In this document: piece by piece, positions 14,484 to 22,026 of the stretch
Numbering within the stretch: the stretch's first letter is position 1
Layout: every line of letters begins with the position of its first letter
NCBI RefSeq assembly: GCF_000711975.1
Contig: NZ_JONT01000021.1
Span: 1 to 33,188, forward strand
Source of the DNA: Desulfofalx alkaliphila DSM 12257
GTDB lineage: Bacteria; Bacillota; Desulfotomaculia; Desulfotomaculales; Desulfohalotomaculaceae
DNA: 33,188 nt
Direction of reading: 5' to 3'
Made by a program: the position numbers and the translations under genes
Notes under the pieces: model-generated
What the model was told of the DNA's origin: nothing
The model's database searches: none
Seen by the model: the letters and a program-made list of their open reading frames with translations, nothing else

Positions 14484-14877
14484 CGGGAGTTGTTACCTCC
14501 TTTGTTATCATTACTTTACCTGACCATGTAGGATTTGCAGAGTTAATTAGCTTTGCCATGCCGGGGAAAAATGTTTCCATTTCTACCCTTACCCTTCCTA
14601 CCGTAGAGTTACCGTTCCAGTATACTCTTATCTCTTTAATGTCTGAAAAAATAATTGTCTTTTCTAAATGCTCTCTGGCAATTTGGGTAGCTCTTGCTTT
14701 ATCGTCCGTGCTGGCTAAGTATAAAGCCGCTTGCCTAGCGGCTCTATCTGTATGAAATTTGTTATACATCCAAGAACCGTGTATGAATAATGCCATTAAA
14801 ACCCCCATGAATATTATAAAAATCAAGGCGAATTCTATTATCGCCTGTCCTCTCTGATCAGTAACCAGTCTTTTCAA
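14443..14877 (-). CDS. TadE-like pseudopilin (locus A, first of pair)
   Basis: About 144 residues. TDQRGQAIIEFALIFIIFMGVLMALFIHG is a textbook TadE start: Gly, Glu at +5 followed by Phe, then a hydrophobic helix. It continues YNKFHTDRAARQAALYLAST. TTG at 14877 is preferred because GGAGG then sits 7 bases upstream; the in-frame GTG at 14883 would leave only one base. The first gene after the beta-propeller gene terminator, whose T-run ends about 10 bases before the ribosome-binding site. The gene thus has no room for its own promoter. Confidence 0.8.
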   Translation of the reverse strand: MKRLVTDQRGQAIIEFALIFIIFMGVLMALFIHGSWMYNKFHTDRAARQAALYLASTDDKARATQIAREHLEKTIIFSDIKEIRVYWNGNSTVGRVRVEMETFFPGMAKLINSANPTWSGKVMITKEVTTPGEHKFTHSHEYSK

Positions 14878-14902
14878 TGCCACCCCTCCTTAAATAATAA
14901 AA

Positions 14903-14936
14903 ACCATGCCCGCTATTATTAAATAACGAGCATGGT
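14903..14936 (-). terminator. Intrinsic terminator after the beta-propeller gene
   Basis: ACCATGC and GCATGGT enclose a further partly paired CG.TATT / AATA.CG stem; a TTTTTATTATTT run follows on the minus strand. It lies just past the stop codon at 14947. Confidence 0.8.
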
Positions 14937-14946
14937 TAGGTTTAAT

Positions 14947-17046
14947 TTAAGAGCCTATGCCGGTTCTTATTTCCTTATCTGTATCAGGTAAACCCATTTG
15001 TTTAACGGTTATGGTGACGCTGTCTTTGTTGTCCGGTGGGTAAGCATCTTTCCAACTGTTGTCAGAAGGCCATGCCTCTGCTGTAATTGTGTATGTGCCG
15101 GGGCTGGCAGTAAAGTTATATGGGATTTGTGTGTTTTTACCCGGTTCTAAGGTGAATGTTTGTGTCTTGGTACCGGCTGGGCCGTTAACGGTAAGTTTAA
15201 TCGGTACAGGCCCCGGTATGCTGTCTTTCCGGCGAACGCCGATATTTGTTTTGACGGTCGTTGAAGATCCGTCAATCACCCAGTTTGTCTTTAAAGGTAA
15301 TATCTTAACTGCAATATCGTATTGTGCCGGAACAAGTTCCTTCCTTATTACGTTATCCTCATATGTTGTTTCGGGATATTTGCGTACCGCAGGTGCTTCG
15401 TTAATGGTGCCAACCAGCTCTACATTGCTATCCGATCCAGTCCAAGTAAAGTACAGAGTTTTTTCTTCTGTAGCCATTAAGTCAGTGAAGTAGCAGTCTT
15501 TTCCTCGAAATGTTCCTTTTTTAGGCTCTGTGCCATCCTCATATTTTAAGGTTTGTAAATTGCCGTTTTTGTACACGCCAACGGGGATATTTGCCGTACC
15601 GATAAAGACATGCTCGTTCTTAACGGTAAAGGAACCGTTATAAACCCCGTCTTTTTTGATTTTTTCTCCTTTTTCAAGGCCGGTAGTCAAGTCTACCGCC
15701 ACTAAGTTGAAAGGCACGGCTTTCCATGCTTTAACCCCGTCTTCGGTTGTAGCCACTAACCAGTCATGGGCAAGGGATAATTCACCGGAAACTCCGGTAC
15801 CGTAGTTTTGGTTGCTGTCGGCATTGGCAATGAGTGTGGTTTGATATTTTACGCCTGTGTATGTGTCTATACCTGCCAGCCAACCGTTACCTACACCTTG
15901 GAAGGCTACGGCTGCGTTAGTTCCCTGTACCCGCCATATAATCGGTGCTGTCTGTGCCCGGTCGGCAAATTCTGCTACCCATTTGGTTTGATGGGTAGCT
16001 CTGTCTACTGCAATCAGTCTGCCCTTTTGTCCGGGGTGGTTTACTGCCGGGAAGTATACCGTGGTTTTAGTAAGGGCCGGTGAGCGGTTGGAGAAAATAC
16101 CGGCGTTGTCAGCATTTACCCAAGAACTTCCTGTAGCAACGTTGTAGCCGTAAATTCGGCTCTGGCAGTCGCCAAAGAACAGCCAATCGCCGTCTACTGC
16201 AAAGCTGGCTACAATACCGCCGTTAAATGCTATTTTGTCATATGAGTCATTTGACTTTAATACTACCTTGCCGTTTTCTTCCGCTAAAATATCATCCAGT
16301 CGGAATAATCCCAATTCTCCATGGTGCGTTCCCTTATCCAAACCAACTGCAAAGCCCTGCCCGTTTAAAATAGGGGCCGGGGATGAAGACGTTCGTCCGG
16401 AACCAAGGCTAATCCGCAGGTTGTTAGCCTTTTGTTTATCCAGCATGTCAATAGCCAAGTGGACTTCGGCGGTGTTACCGGCGGTGTAAACTACTACTTC
16501 ATGCCCTCTCCAATCCAGTACCAAAGGGGCGGAAACAATGTCAGATGCCCAAAGATCCATAAAAGAATCATAATATCTGGCATTATCAAAGTCGGTTATA
16601 TCAAATATTTCGATATAACTTTTATCCCCTGCCGTTTCAGTGCCGATGTAAATATACTTTTTGCCGTTTTTTTCTACCAATGTGGGGTGACTTTTGGTTT
16701 CTTTATCGCCATGTATCGGCAGTTTAAATACCGGTTCGTTGTGCTGGAAGTTGCCGGAATAATCCGGTTCCTTCATCACATAGCCCCTTAAATGTTTGCC
16801 TGCCGCCACTACTGCGAGGGTTTGTCCCTCGTATTTGCCCCAACCTTTTAAAATGAGCGGCTGACTGAAAGATATGTCGCAGTTATCTTCCCATGCGGGC
16901 CACAGTATCGGTGTAGTGCTGTAACCTTCTCTGGTGCGAAAATCATTGAAGCCGAATGTGGTTACGTCTCCCGGTGCTGCGAAGGCAGGTAGTGTAGAGG
17001 TTAGTGCAAAAATGACTGTGAGCATTAAGATAAGCAGCCTTTTCAA
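14947..17046 (-). CDS. Secreted PQQ-like beta-propeller protein with C-terminal beta-sandwich domain
   Basis: A 699-residue protein with a signal peptide (LLILMLTVIFALTSTLPAFAA). Residues about 30-500 have repeated blades: GKKYIYIGTETAGDKSYIEIFD, VDGDWLFFGDCQSRIYGYNVATGSSW, TTVYFPAVNHPGQKGRLIAVDRATHQTKWVAEF, HVFIGTANIPVGVY. These are WD40/PQQ-like propeller strands with Ala/Gly-x-D-xx-TGxxxW turns. About 560-680 is an Ig-like or CARDB-type domain (VPIKLTVNGPAGTKTQTFTLEPGKNTQIPYNFTASPGTYTITAEAW). No catalytic motif for a quinoprotein dehydrogenase is visible; an adhesive or surface role is more likely. TTG start with GGAGG 9 bases upstream. A paralogous fragment is at the right edge of the window. 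Confidence 0.78.
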   Translation of the reverse strand: MKRLLILMLTVIFALTSTLPAFAAPGDVTTFGFNDFRTREGYSTTPILWPAWEDNCDISFSQPLILKGWGKYEGQTLAVVAAGKHLRGYVMKEPDYSGNFQHNEPVFKLPIHGDKETKSHPTLVEKNGKKYIYIGTETAGDKSYIEIFDITDFDNARYYDSFMDLWASDIVSAPLVLDWRGHEVVVYTAGNTAEVHLAIDMLDKQKANNLRISLGSGRTSSSPAPILNGQGFAVGLDKGTHHGELGLFRLDDILAEENGKVVLKSNDSYDKIAFNGGIVASFAVDGDWLFFGDCQSRIYGYNVATGSSWVNADNAGIFSNRSPALTKTTVYFPAVNHPGQKGRLIAVDRATHQTKWVAEFADRAQTAPIIWRVQGTNAAVAFQGVGNGWLAGIDTYTGVKYQTTLIANADSNQNYGTGVSGELSLAHDWLVATTEDGVKAWKAVPFNLVAVDLTTGLEKGEKIKKDGVYNGSFTVKNEHVFIGTANIPVGVYKNGNLQTLKYEDGTEPKKGTFRGKDCYFTDLMATEEKTLYFTWTGSDSNVELVGTINEAPAVRKYPETTYEDNVIRKELVPAQYDIAVKILPLKTNWVIDGSSTTVKTNIGVRRKDSIPGPVPIKLTVNGPAGTKTQTFTLEPGKNTQIPYNFTASPGTYTITAEAWPSDNSWKDAYPPDNKDSVTITVKQMGLPDTDKEIRTGIGS

Positions 17047-17090
17047 GAAATGTACCCTCCTTCTTTAAAAGTTTTCTTAAATAAGGCAAA

Positions 17091-17118
17091 AATCCCAGCT
17101 AATTAATCAGCTAGGATT
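17091..17118 (-). terminator. Intrinsic terminator after the 172-aa copper-amine-oxidase-N protein
   Basis: On the minus strand AATCCTAGCT and AGCTGGGATT (10 bp, one G-T pair), 8-base loop, followed by TTT. It lies right after the stop at 17124. Confidence 0.75.
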
Positions 17119-17123
17119 CGGTC

Positions 17124-17642
17124 TTATTTGCTTGTAATTTCTACCGTTCTGATCTGTGCGTTCCAGTTCACATTGCAGTCCAAGGCTTCTGCAACGTAGC
17201 GAACGGGGATAAATGTCCGAGATTTGGTGATAACCGGTGCGGTGTCCATGGTTTTCGTCACACCATTTACCTTGAAAGTCCTTTGGCCGATAACCATTTC
17301 CACTGTAAATCCGGCTTTTTGAACGACAACTTTCTTTTCCTTCTCAATCCAAGTTACCTGACAGTTAAGTGCTTCCCCAATAGCCCGGAACGGTACTTGC
17401 GTGCGGTTATTGCTGTCAATGTAGGGCGGTACGTCCGGATTCAGCCTCATCCCGTCAACAATAACGGCGATACCGCTGTATGCCGGTGCAGGATTTGTAT
17501 TTGTATTTTTGTAGCCGGGGAAAGGCCTAGCAGGTGTCGTGTCAACTCCTTCCCCGCCGTTGCCTGGAATGATTATGGCAAAAGCCGGGGTAGCAAAGAG
17601 CAACAGCACGACCATCATCAGCAAAACTAATTTTTTCCTCAT
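17124..17642 (-). CDS. Secreted copper amine oxidase N-terminal domain protein
   Basis: A 172-residue protein made almost only of a signal peptide (LVLLMMVVLLLFATPAFA), a Gly/Pro-rich linker and one Cu_amine_oxidN1-type domain: RTQVPFRAIGEALNCQVTWIEKEKKVVV and RTFIPVRYVAEALDCNVNWNAQIRTVEI are its two halves. There is no enzymatic domain; a surface-attachment role is inferred from family habit. It lies between the AbrB-type regulator and the beta-propeller gene and ends at a terminator, so it could be made in excess. ATG start; GGAG is about 14 bases upstream, rather far. Confidence 0.82.
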   Translation of the reverse strand: MRKKLVLLMMVVLLLFATPAFAIIIPGNGGEGVDTTPARPFPGYKNTNTNPAPAYSGIAVIVDGMRLNPDVPPYIDSNNRTQVPFRAIGEALNCQVTWIEKEKKVVVQKAGFTVEMVIGQRTFKVNGVTKTMDTAPVITKSRTFIPVRYVAEALDCNVNWNAQIRTVEITSK

Positions 17643-17651
17643 GATAAATTA

Positions 17652-17864
17652 TCACTCTCCTTTTTTCACTTTTCTTAAACCCGTTCCTTTACAGCATGGA
17701 CAAGGTACATATTTGCAGTTATCCTCCACTTTCTTAATTAGAAAACCATCTTCATAGGGAATATAGACTAATCTATCACCTTCTTTTAAATTCAGTTTTT
17801 CTCGGACGTATTTAGGAATTGTAGTCTGACCTTTAGATGTTAATTTTGAAGTTTTTTCTTGCAT
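17652..17864 (-). CDS. AbrB/SpoVT-type transcription regulator with C-terminal Cys cluster
   Basis: A 70-residue protein. Residues 5-47 are a swapped-hairpin AbrB domain: TSKLTSKGQTTIPKYVREKLNLKEGDRLVYIPYEDGFLIKKV. The C-terminal tail has NCKYVPCPCCKGTGLRKVKKGE with Cys50, 55, 57 and 58; CPCCKGTG resembles half of a DnaJ-type zinc motif, so a metal-linked tail is possible. ATG at 17864 with GAGGGG 7 bases upstream. It has its own sigma-A promoter, and stands at the head of the copper-amine-oxidase-N, beta-propeller and locus-A genes, so it is a candidate regulator of them and of itself. It could alternatively be an orphan antitoxin-like (MazE fold) protein, but no toxin gene is adjacent. Confidence 0.82.
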   Translation of the reverse strand: MQEKTSKLTSKGQTTIPKYVREKLNLKEGDRLVYIPYEDGFLIKKVEDNCKYVPCPCCKGTGLRKVKKGE

Positions 17865-17916
17865 ATCAATGCCCCTCTGCTGTCAATTCCTTACTTTTTT
17901 CCTTGCTTTTTATACT

Positions 17917-17945
17917 ACTATATATGGTGCATAATACTTTGTCAA
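17917..17945 (-). promoter_or_regulatory. Sigma-A type promoter for the AbrB-type gene
   Basis: On the minus strand TTGACA (17945-17940) and TATAGT (17922-17917) are separated by exactly 17 bases. The ATG of the AbrB-type gene is about 50 bases downstream, with AT-rich DNA between. Confidence 0.8.
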
Positions 17946-17960
17946 CTACAAAATGTAGTT
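17944..17960. promoter_or_regulatory. Inverted repeat overlapping the -35 of the AbrB-type promoter
   Basis: AACTACA-aaa-TGTAGTT is a perfect 7-bp inverted repeat. Its lower edge overlaps the TTGACA box and its upper edge touches the stop codon of the prepilin peptidase gene. An operator for autoregulation is the simplest reading; it could instead be the base of a weak transcription-end hairpin. Confidence 0.45.
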
Positions 17961-18475
17961 TACGCTAAAAAATTTTCTATTATTGCTATTGCGGCTATTG
18001 AGGGCCCCAAAAACGGTGCAAAAGCCGTAGGCATATGTACTCTACCCAACGCTACATCCGCAAATGCCTTAATTGTACCGCAAGCCTGCCATGTGCGAAT
18101 GCCGTAATAGCCAATCATGATAATTCCCGCCATTGCAGTTCCATACAGTACAGGCATATGACCTACCAGCAAGGACAAAGCAACAGGCAGTTTCACATCT
18201 CCCCCGCCGATAGCCTTTTCCCCCGGTGCTAATGGTAATGCCCCTGTCATGATGGCAATTTTAGAAATGAAATTGCTTCCGTAGTACAGAAAGCAGAAAA
18301 AACCACAGACGATAGCAGCGGACAGTAAGAGTTGGTATTGTTCTTGCAGTAAGATAAAAATTAAAGCTAAACCCATTGCAGGATAAACATGCTTGTTATA
18401 TATCTTCCTCTCTTTTATATCCGTGTAAGTCGTTATTGCTACCAGTGCTATAGCCAAGATTAAGTTAATATACAT
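17960..18475 (-). CDS. Prepilin peptidase, A24 family (TadV/CpaA type, locus B)
   Basis: A 171-residue membrane peptidase with about six helices. First catalytic Asp19 in TTYTDIKERKIYN, second Asp93 in GGGDVKLPVALSLL (GxGD motif). ATG 18475 is chosen over the TTG one codon earlier because it shares a base with the preceding stop codon (TGATG) and has AAGGAAG 7 bases upstream. It would process the locus-B Flp pilin. It is only distantly similar to the locus-A peptidase. Last gene of locus B before the AbrB promoter. Confidence 0.87.
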   Translation of the reverse strand: MYINLILAIALVAITTYTDIKERKIYNKHVYPAMGLALIFILLQEQYQLLLSAAIVCGFFCFLYYGSNFISKIAIMTGALPLAPGEKAIGGGDVKLPVALSLLVGHMPVLYGTAMAGIIMIGYYGIRTWQACGTIKAFADVALGRVHMPTAFAPFLGPSIAAIAIIENFLA

Positions 18476-18711
18476 CAAACCACTTCCTTAACCAACAAGT
18501 GTAGCATCTCCGCTATGTTTGTCTTGATTAACAGCAAATAAGCGAGTGCTACAAAAATAGCTACTGTTAAAAAAGTTGACTGCTTTGCATTAAGATTAAG
18601 CAGCATTATTTGGTTTTTTATAAAATTGCCAGCAGCCCCGATTAAAGGAACAAAGATAATTATAAGTCCGATAATTATTAGCCAACCAGCTAAATTAAAA
18701 GATTCACCCAT
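18475..18711 (-). CDS. Small two-helix membrane protein of locus B
   Basis: A 78-residue protein with two hydrophobic segments, GWLIIIGLIIIFVPLIGAAGNFI and FLTVAIFVALAYLLLI, joined by KNQIMLLNLNAKQST. No known family recognised. ATG with GGAGG 5 bases upstream; stop overlaps the start of the prepilin peptidase gene. Its position between Flp and the peptidase suggests a small accessory membrane part of the locus-B machine. It lacks the Gly-x(3-4)-Glu processing pattern, so it is probably not a pilin. Confidence 0.65.
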   Translation of the reverse strand: MGESFNLAGWLIIIGLIIIFVPLIGAAGNFIKNQIMLLNLNAKQSTFLTVAIFVALAYLLLIKTNIAEMLHLLVKEVV

Positions 18712-18749
18712 ATCTGCCTCCTTACTTAAAAATTTTTTTAAAAAATAAA

Positions 18750-18777
18750 TAAACCCCAGTTAAACAACCGGGGTTTA
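18750..18777 (-). terminator. Intrinsic terminator after the locus-B Flp pilin gene
   Basis: TAAACCCC / GGGGTTTA with an inner GTT/AAC pair; AT-rich TTTATTTATTTTTT follows on the minus strand. It lies 12 bases past the pilin stop and about 40 bases before the next start. Confidence 0.85.
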
Positions 18778-18788
18778 TAGAAAGTAAT

Positions 18789-18965
18789 TTAGTCTAAAGC
18801 GTCATTAACTTCACCAAATTTTGCAGAAAGTTTATTACCCAGTAGTGTGAGGGCACCAATTACCACAACGGCTACAAGAGCAATAATCAAACCGTATTCT
18901 GCCATTCCCTGTCCACTTTCATCTTGATGAAGCTCTTTTAATTGCTCTTTAAATTTGCTGATCAC
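18789..18965 (-). CDS. flp: Flp/Fap-type major pilin (locus B)
   Basis: A 58-residue prepilin from GTG 18965, which has GGAGG 8 bases upstream; a GTG three codons earlier would overlap that site. The basic/polar leader ISKFKEQLKELHQDESG is followed by QGMAEYGLIIALVAVVVIGALTLLG, the canonical Flp core with Gly^xxxxEY (Glu at +5, Tyr at +6), then KLSAKFGEVNDALD. This is the major subunit of the locus-B pilus; cleavage would be done by the A24 peptidase at 17960-18475. Ends at a strong terminator, as expected for an abundant product. Confidence 0.93.
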   Translation of the reverse strand: MISKFKEQLKELHQDESGQGMAEYGLIIALVAVVVIGALTLLGNKLSAKFGEVNDALD

Positions 18966-19008
18966 CTTTTTCACCTCCCATAAAAAAATAACTTGCCCCA
19001 GTAGATTC

Positions 19009-19827
19009 TTAAAATGCTTGTAACAGGTGATAGAATACCGGGAAAAATAAAAGCCCCATCAATGGGCCGAGTATGAAAATTAATATGATAGGCAGAAGCC
19101 TGATTGTTAACCTACCTGCCTTTTCAGCGGCATCATTTTTACGCCTAATCATAATCCTTTGTGCATGATCTTTTATCGCGTCTGCCATTGATGTACCGTA
19201 CCGTTCCGCTTGATCCATTCTTCTAACCAAGTCCGTCAAGTCCGGTATACTGCACCTTATCGCTATATCTGCCAAAGCATCACTGCGTCTTTTACCAAGG
19301 CTCATTTCGTCAATCGCTCTTGAAAATTCTTTGGCTAACTCACTGTCCTTCATGCTATTGGAAACTTCGGTTATAGCTGTATAAAAGTCAGCACCCGATT
19401 CCAGAACCGCCGCAAAGGATACACAAAATGCCGGTATATCCCTGTTAATACTCTCAACTCGCTGCCTGGCTTTGTTATTCAACCATACTCTAGGAATAAA
19501 ATATAATATAATGCCTACAAGCAACGGCCAGAAAATATCTACCAAACCAATCAAGACAAAGGGCAAAAAGCAAATTACACAAACTATCGGCAAAGCTATC
19601 TGCAAACCGATGAAATATTCGGGTTCTATATCCAAACCGGCCTGCATTATAACCTTCTTTAACAGGGTCCTGTTTTCAAGATTAGAAAATCTGCCACCGG
19701 TTCTTTTCAGTATTTCTTCCGTTTTGTCTCCGGCTTCTGTCCAGTCGGGCAAAGCAAACTTTTTGCCTGCGACAGCTACAAGGACAGCAGCAGCCGTAAG
19801 AGTTGCCGCCAGCGTACTGTATTCCAT
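19009..19827 (-). CDS. tadC: Tad pilus inner-membrane platform protein TadC (locus B)
   Basis: A 272-residue T2SS-F protein. One N-terminal helix (7-24), a central hydrophobic pair at about 80-115, the F domain with INRDIPAFCVSFAAVLESGADFYTAI and LTDLVRRMDQAERYGTSMADAIKDHAQRI, and a C-terminal helix pair ending FILGPLMGLLFFPVFYHLLQAF. ATG with GGAGGG 8 bases upstream, 3 bases after the tadB stop. Feeds directly into the Flp gene. Works with TadB as membrane platform. Confidence 0.88.
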   Translation of the reverse strand: MEYSTLAATLTAAAVLVAVAGKKFALPDWTEAGDKTEEILKRTGGRFSNLENRTLLKKVIMQAGLDIEPEYFIGLQIALPIVCVICFLPFVLIGLVDIFWPLLVGIILYFIPRVWLNNKARQRVESINRDIPAFCVSFAAVLESGADFYTAITEVSNSMKDSELAKEFSRAIDEMSLGKRRSDALADIAIRCSIPDLTDLVRRMDQAERYGTSMADAIKDHAQRIMIRRKNDAAEKAGRLTIRLLPIILIFILGPLMGLLFFPVFYHLLQAF

Positions 19828-19830
19828 CTG

Positions 19831-20667
19831 TTAACCCTCCATGGTTTTCATTATCATTTTTCTTGCAATCATGTTGCCTAAGACAATCATGGCAATGCAT
19901 AACATAAAGAAAACACAGCCTTCAAACGTATTAAATAACGGTGCTGTAAAATCCGGAGACAATACTCTGGCTATGCCGATAACCAAAAACGGTAAACCGG
20001 TAAGTATTTTTATTGCCGCTAAGTTTTGTGAGATAGCTCCTTTGATCTGCCCTTGCTTGTTTGCTTGGTCGTAATATGCTTCAAGTGAATAGTCACATAT
20101 TCTGTCAATGTCTATGCCCATGCTATGGTGAAGTCTGTAGGCTAAAGACAGCGTTCTTAAATCTTCCCAACCTGTTCGTTCTATTACATCATCCAACGCT
20201 TTTGCCGTGGTATCACCCGTTCTGGTTCTTCTTAGCACATCGTAAAATATATCTCTGGCCGGTCTAGGCAAGTTTGGTACAGTATCTTCTAACGCTTGAT
20301 ATGGGTTTAAGGTTCCGCTTGTAGCGGCACTGAGTTGAGATAAAACATCGGGATATTGTTGCCTTAACAGTTCCCTTCTGCTTTCGTCTCTTTTCTTCTG
20401 CATCCATTTAAGAGCAAAGTATCCTCCGCTTAGGCCCAGTACGGTAAAAAAAAGGTTCCCTGTTATTGCATAGGCCACACCGGCACCAATAACACTTCCC
20501 GCCAACACAACAAGCAAATCTGCCGATGACTTTGTTGCTTCTTTAGCTTCGATTTTTTCATCCTTTAATCGCACTGCTACTGCTTTTGAAGTCAGTAACC
20601 TGTCTCCTAAAAGCAAAAACAGCACTGCTAAACCGGTTAATATTTGTGCTAATAGAAGGAGGCTCAT
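19831..20667 (-). CDS. tadB: Tad pilus inner-membrane platform protein TadB (locus B)
   Basis: A 278-residue T2SS-F protein from ATG 20667, which forms an ATGA overlap with the cpaF stop; a TTG four codons earlier lies directly against the ribosome site and is less likely. First helix at about 5-22, hydrophobic pair at about 50-85, central F domain with QYPDVLSQLSAATSGTLNPYQALEDTV and LRTLSLAYRLHHSMGIDIDRICDYSLEA, then two C-terminal helices. Platform protein paired with TadC. Order cpaF-tadB-tadC repeats that of locus A. Confidence 0.88.
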   Translation of the reverse strand: MSLLLLAQILTGLAVLFLLLGDRLLTSKAVAVRLKDEKIEAKEATKSSADLLVVLAGSVIGAGVAYAITGNLFFTVLGLSGGYFALKWMQKKRDESRRELLRQQYPDVLSQLSAATSGTLNPYQALEDTVPNLPRPARDIFYDVLRRTRTGDTTAKALDDVIERTGWEDLRTLSLAYRLHHSMGIDIDRICDYSLEAYYDQANKQGQIKGAISQNLAAIKILTGLPFLVIGIARVLSPDFTAPLFNTFEGCVFFMLCIAMIVLGNMIARKMIMKTMEG

Positions 20668-22022
20668 TTTATAATCCAACCTCCATCCTCAATCAAAATT
20701 TGTTTTCGCTTAAAGCCTTTAGCAACCCAAACAAAGTCATCTTTTTCTTTGCTGTATTCAATAATTGTGTTTAATTTAAGTGTGGTATTGCCGGTTTTTT
20801 CATCTTTTGTAACCCCGTTTACTTCTACGATGTGTTCAAGTCTACGTCTGCCGTTTCTTTCTCTTACAACCTGCACAATAAAATCAATGGTTTTCAGCAG
20901 GTTGTAGATTGCCTCGTTGGGTATGGTTGAATACTGGCTTACTAAAGTATAGAGTCTGTCAACACATTCATAAGCACTGTCAGCGTGAATGGTACTCATA
21001 CTTCCTGGGTGTCCGGTGTTCATTGCCTGCAACATAGCCAATGTTTCTTCTTCCCTACACTCACCGACAATTATGCGGTCAGGCCGCATACGCAGAGCAA
21101 ATGCTATACATTGTGCTTGAGTAATTTCCCCTTTCCCCTCGTTTGTAGGCGGTCGTGCTTCCATTTTTCTGACGAAAGGGTGTTGCAGCTGTAATTCGCA
21201 AGGGTTTTCGATGGTAATTATGCTTTCTTTTGGCGGTACAAAACTTGCAATGCAGTTTAGCATTGTCGTCTTACCGCTACCGGTACCGCCGGAAACGATT
21301 ATATTTTGCTTTGCTATAACCGCCGCTTTTAGAAAGTCAGCCACAAATTGGTTAATTGATTTGCGAGCAAGCAGGTTTTCAATTGTCATATCATCTCTAA
21401 AGCGGCGTATGGTAAACATCGTACCTTCCGGGGAAAGAGGGGGTATTTGAGTTATTAAACGGGAACCGTCAAAGAGCGTGGCATATGCCCAAGGCGTGTG
21501 TGGACTGATACTGCGTCCTGTTGGTGCTAACATTCTGTCCAACACATCCCTAATATGTTGTTCATCACGAAACTTAACACCTTCAACAAGTTCTAATATT
21601 CCGTGTTTCTCTACTCTTATTTCATCTTTGTTGCAGATAATTTCCGTTACTTCCCGATCATAAAAAAACGGCTCTATCGGGCCGTATCCAAGACAGTCAT
21701 TGCCTAATTCTTCAATGAGTTTTTCGGCAGCATCCTGTCCTAACGGTATGTCGCAAGCAATTAATGCACGGGCTACCACTGTGCGAAGTGTTGAACGGAC
21801 AGCCCTATTGCGTGAGTCACGTTGTTCTTCGGGTTTTAAAAGCCTTCTTAGTTCACTCTGTACAAAGGTTCTTACTTTCTTGTAGTCACTTTCTTTCAAT
21901 CCGGGTATACTGCTCATTTCGTAATCTTTTTTATCTTGGCTGTCATCTGTAAGCTCGATGTCGCTGGGATGGTATTCGCCATACTTAGTTGCCAGTTTTT
22001 CAATTAAGGCTTTGTCTAACAC
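20664..22022 (-). CDS. cpaF: Tad pilus assembly ATPase CpaF/TadA (locus B)
   Basis: A 452-residue VirB11-like secretion ATPase. Longer N-terminal region than the locus-A protein (about 1-100, partly charged), then CLGYGPIEPFFYDREVTEIICNK. Walker A SGGTGSGKTT (244-253), acidic box ITIENPCELQLQHPF, Walker B-type IIVGECREEE (317-326) and His box GHPGSMSTIHADS (337-349) are intact, so activity is expected. GTG start with GGGGG 7 bases upstream, 4 bases after the tadZ-like stop. Locus-B counterpart of the ATPase at 8799-10046. Confidence 0.94.
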   Translation of the reverse strand: MLDKALIEKLATKYGEYHPSDIELTDDSQDKKDYEMSSIPGLKESDYKKVRTFVQSELRRLLKPEEQRDSRNRAVRSTLRTVVARALIACDIPLGQDAAEKLIEELGNDCLGYGPIEPFFYDREVTEIICNKDEIRVEKHGILELVEGVKFRDEQHIRDVLDRMLAPTGRSISPHTPWAYATLFDGSRLITQIPPLSPEGTMFTIRRFRDDMTIENLLARKSINQFVADFLKAAVIAKQNIIVSGGTGSGKTTMLNCIASFVPPKESIITIENPCELQLQHPFVRKMEARPPTNEGKGEITQAQCIAFALRMRPDRIIVGECREEETLAMLQAMNTGHPGSMSTIHADSAYECVDRLYTLVSQYSTIPNEAIYNLLKTIDFIVQVVRERNGRRRLEHIVEVNGVTKDEKTGNTTLKLNTIIEYSKEKDDFVWVAKGFKRKQILIEDGGWIIK

Positions 22023-22026
22023 ATTG

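Noticed and set aside
14947-17046. Quinoprotein (PQQ) dehydrogenase
   Set aside because: Propeller-like repeats are visible, but no PQQ-binding residues, heme motif or known dehydrogenase signature; a surface protein fits the context better.
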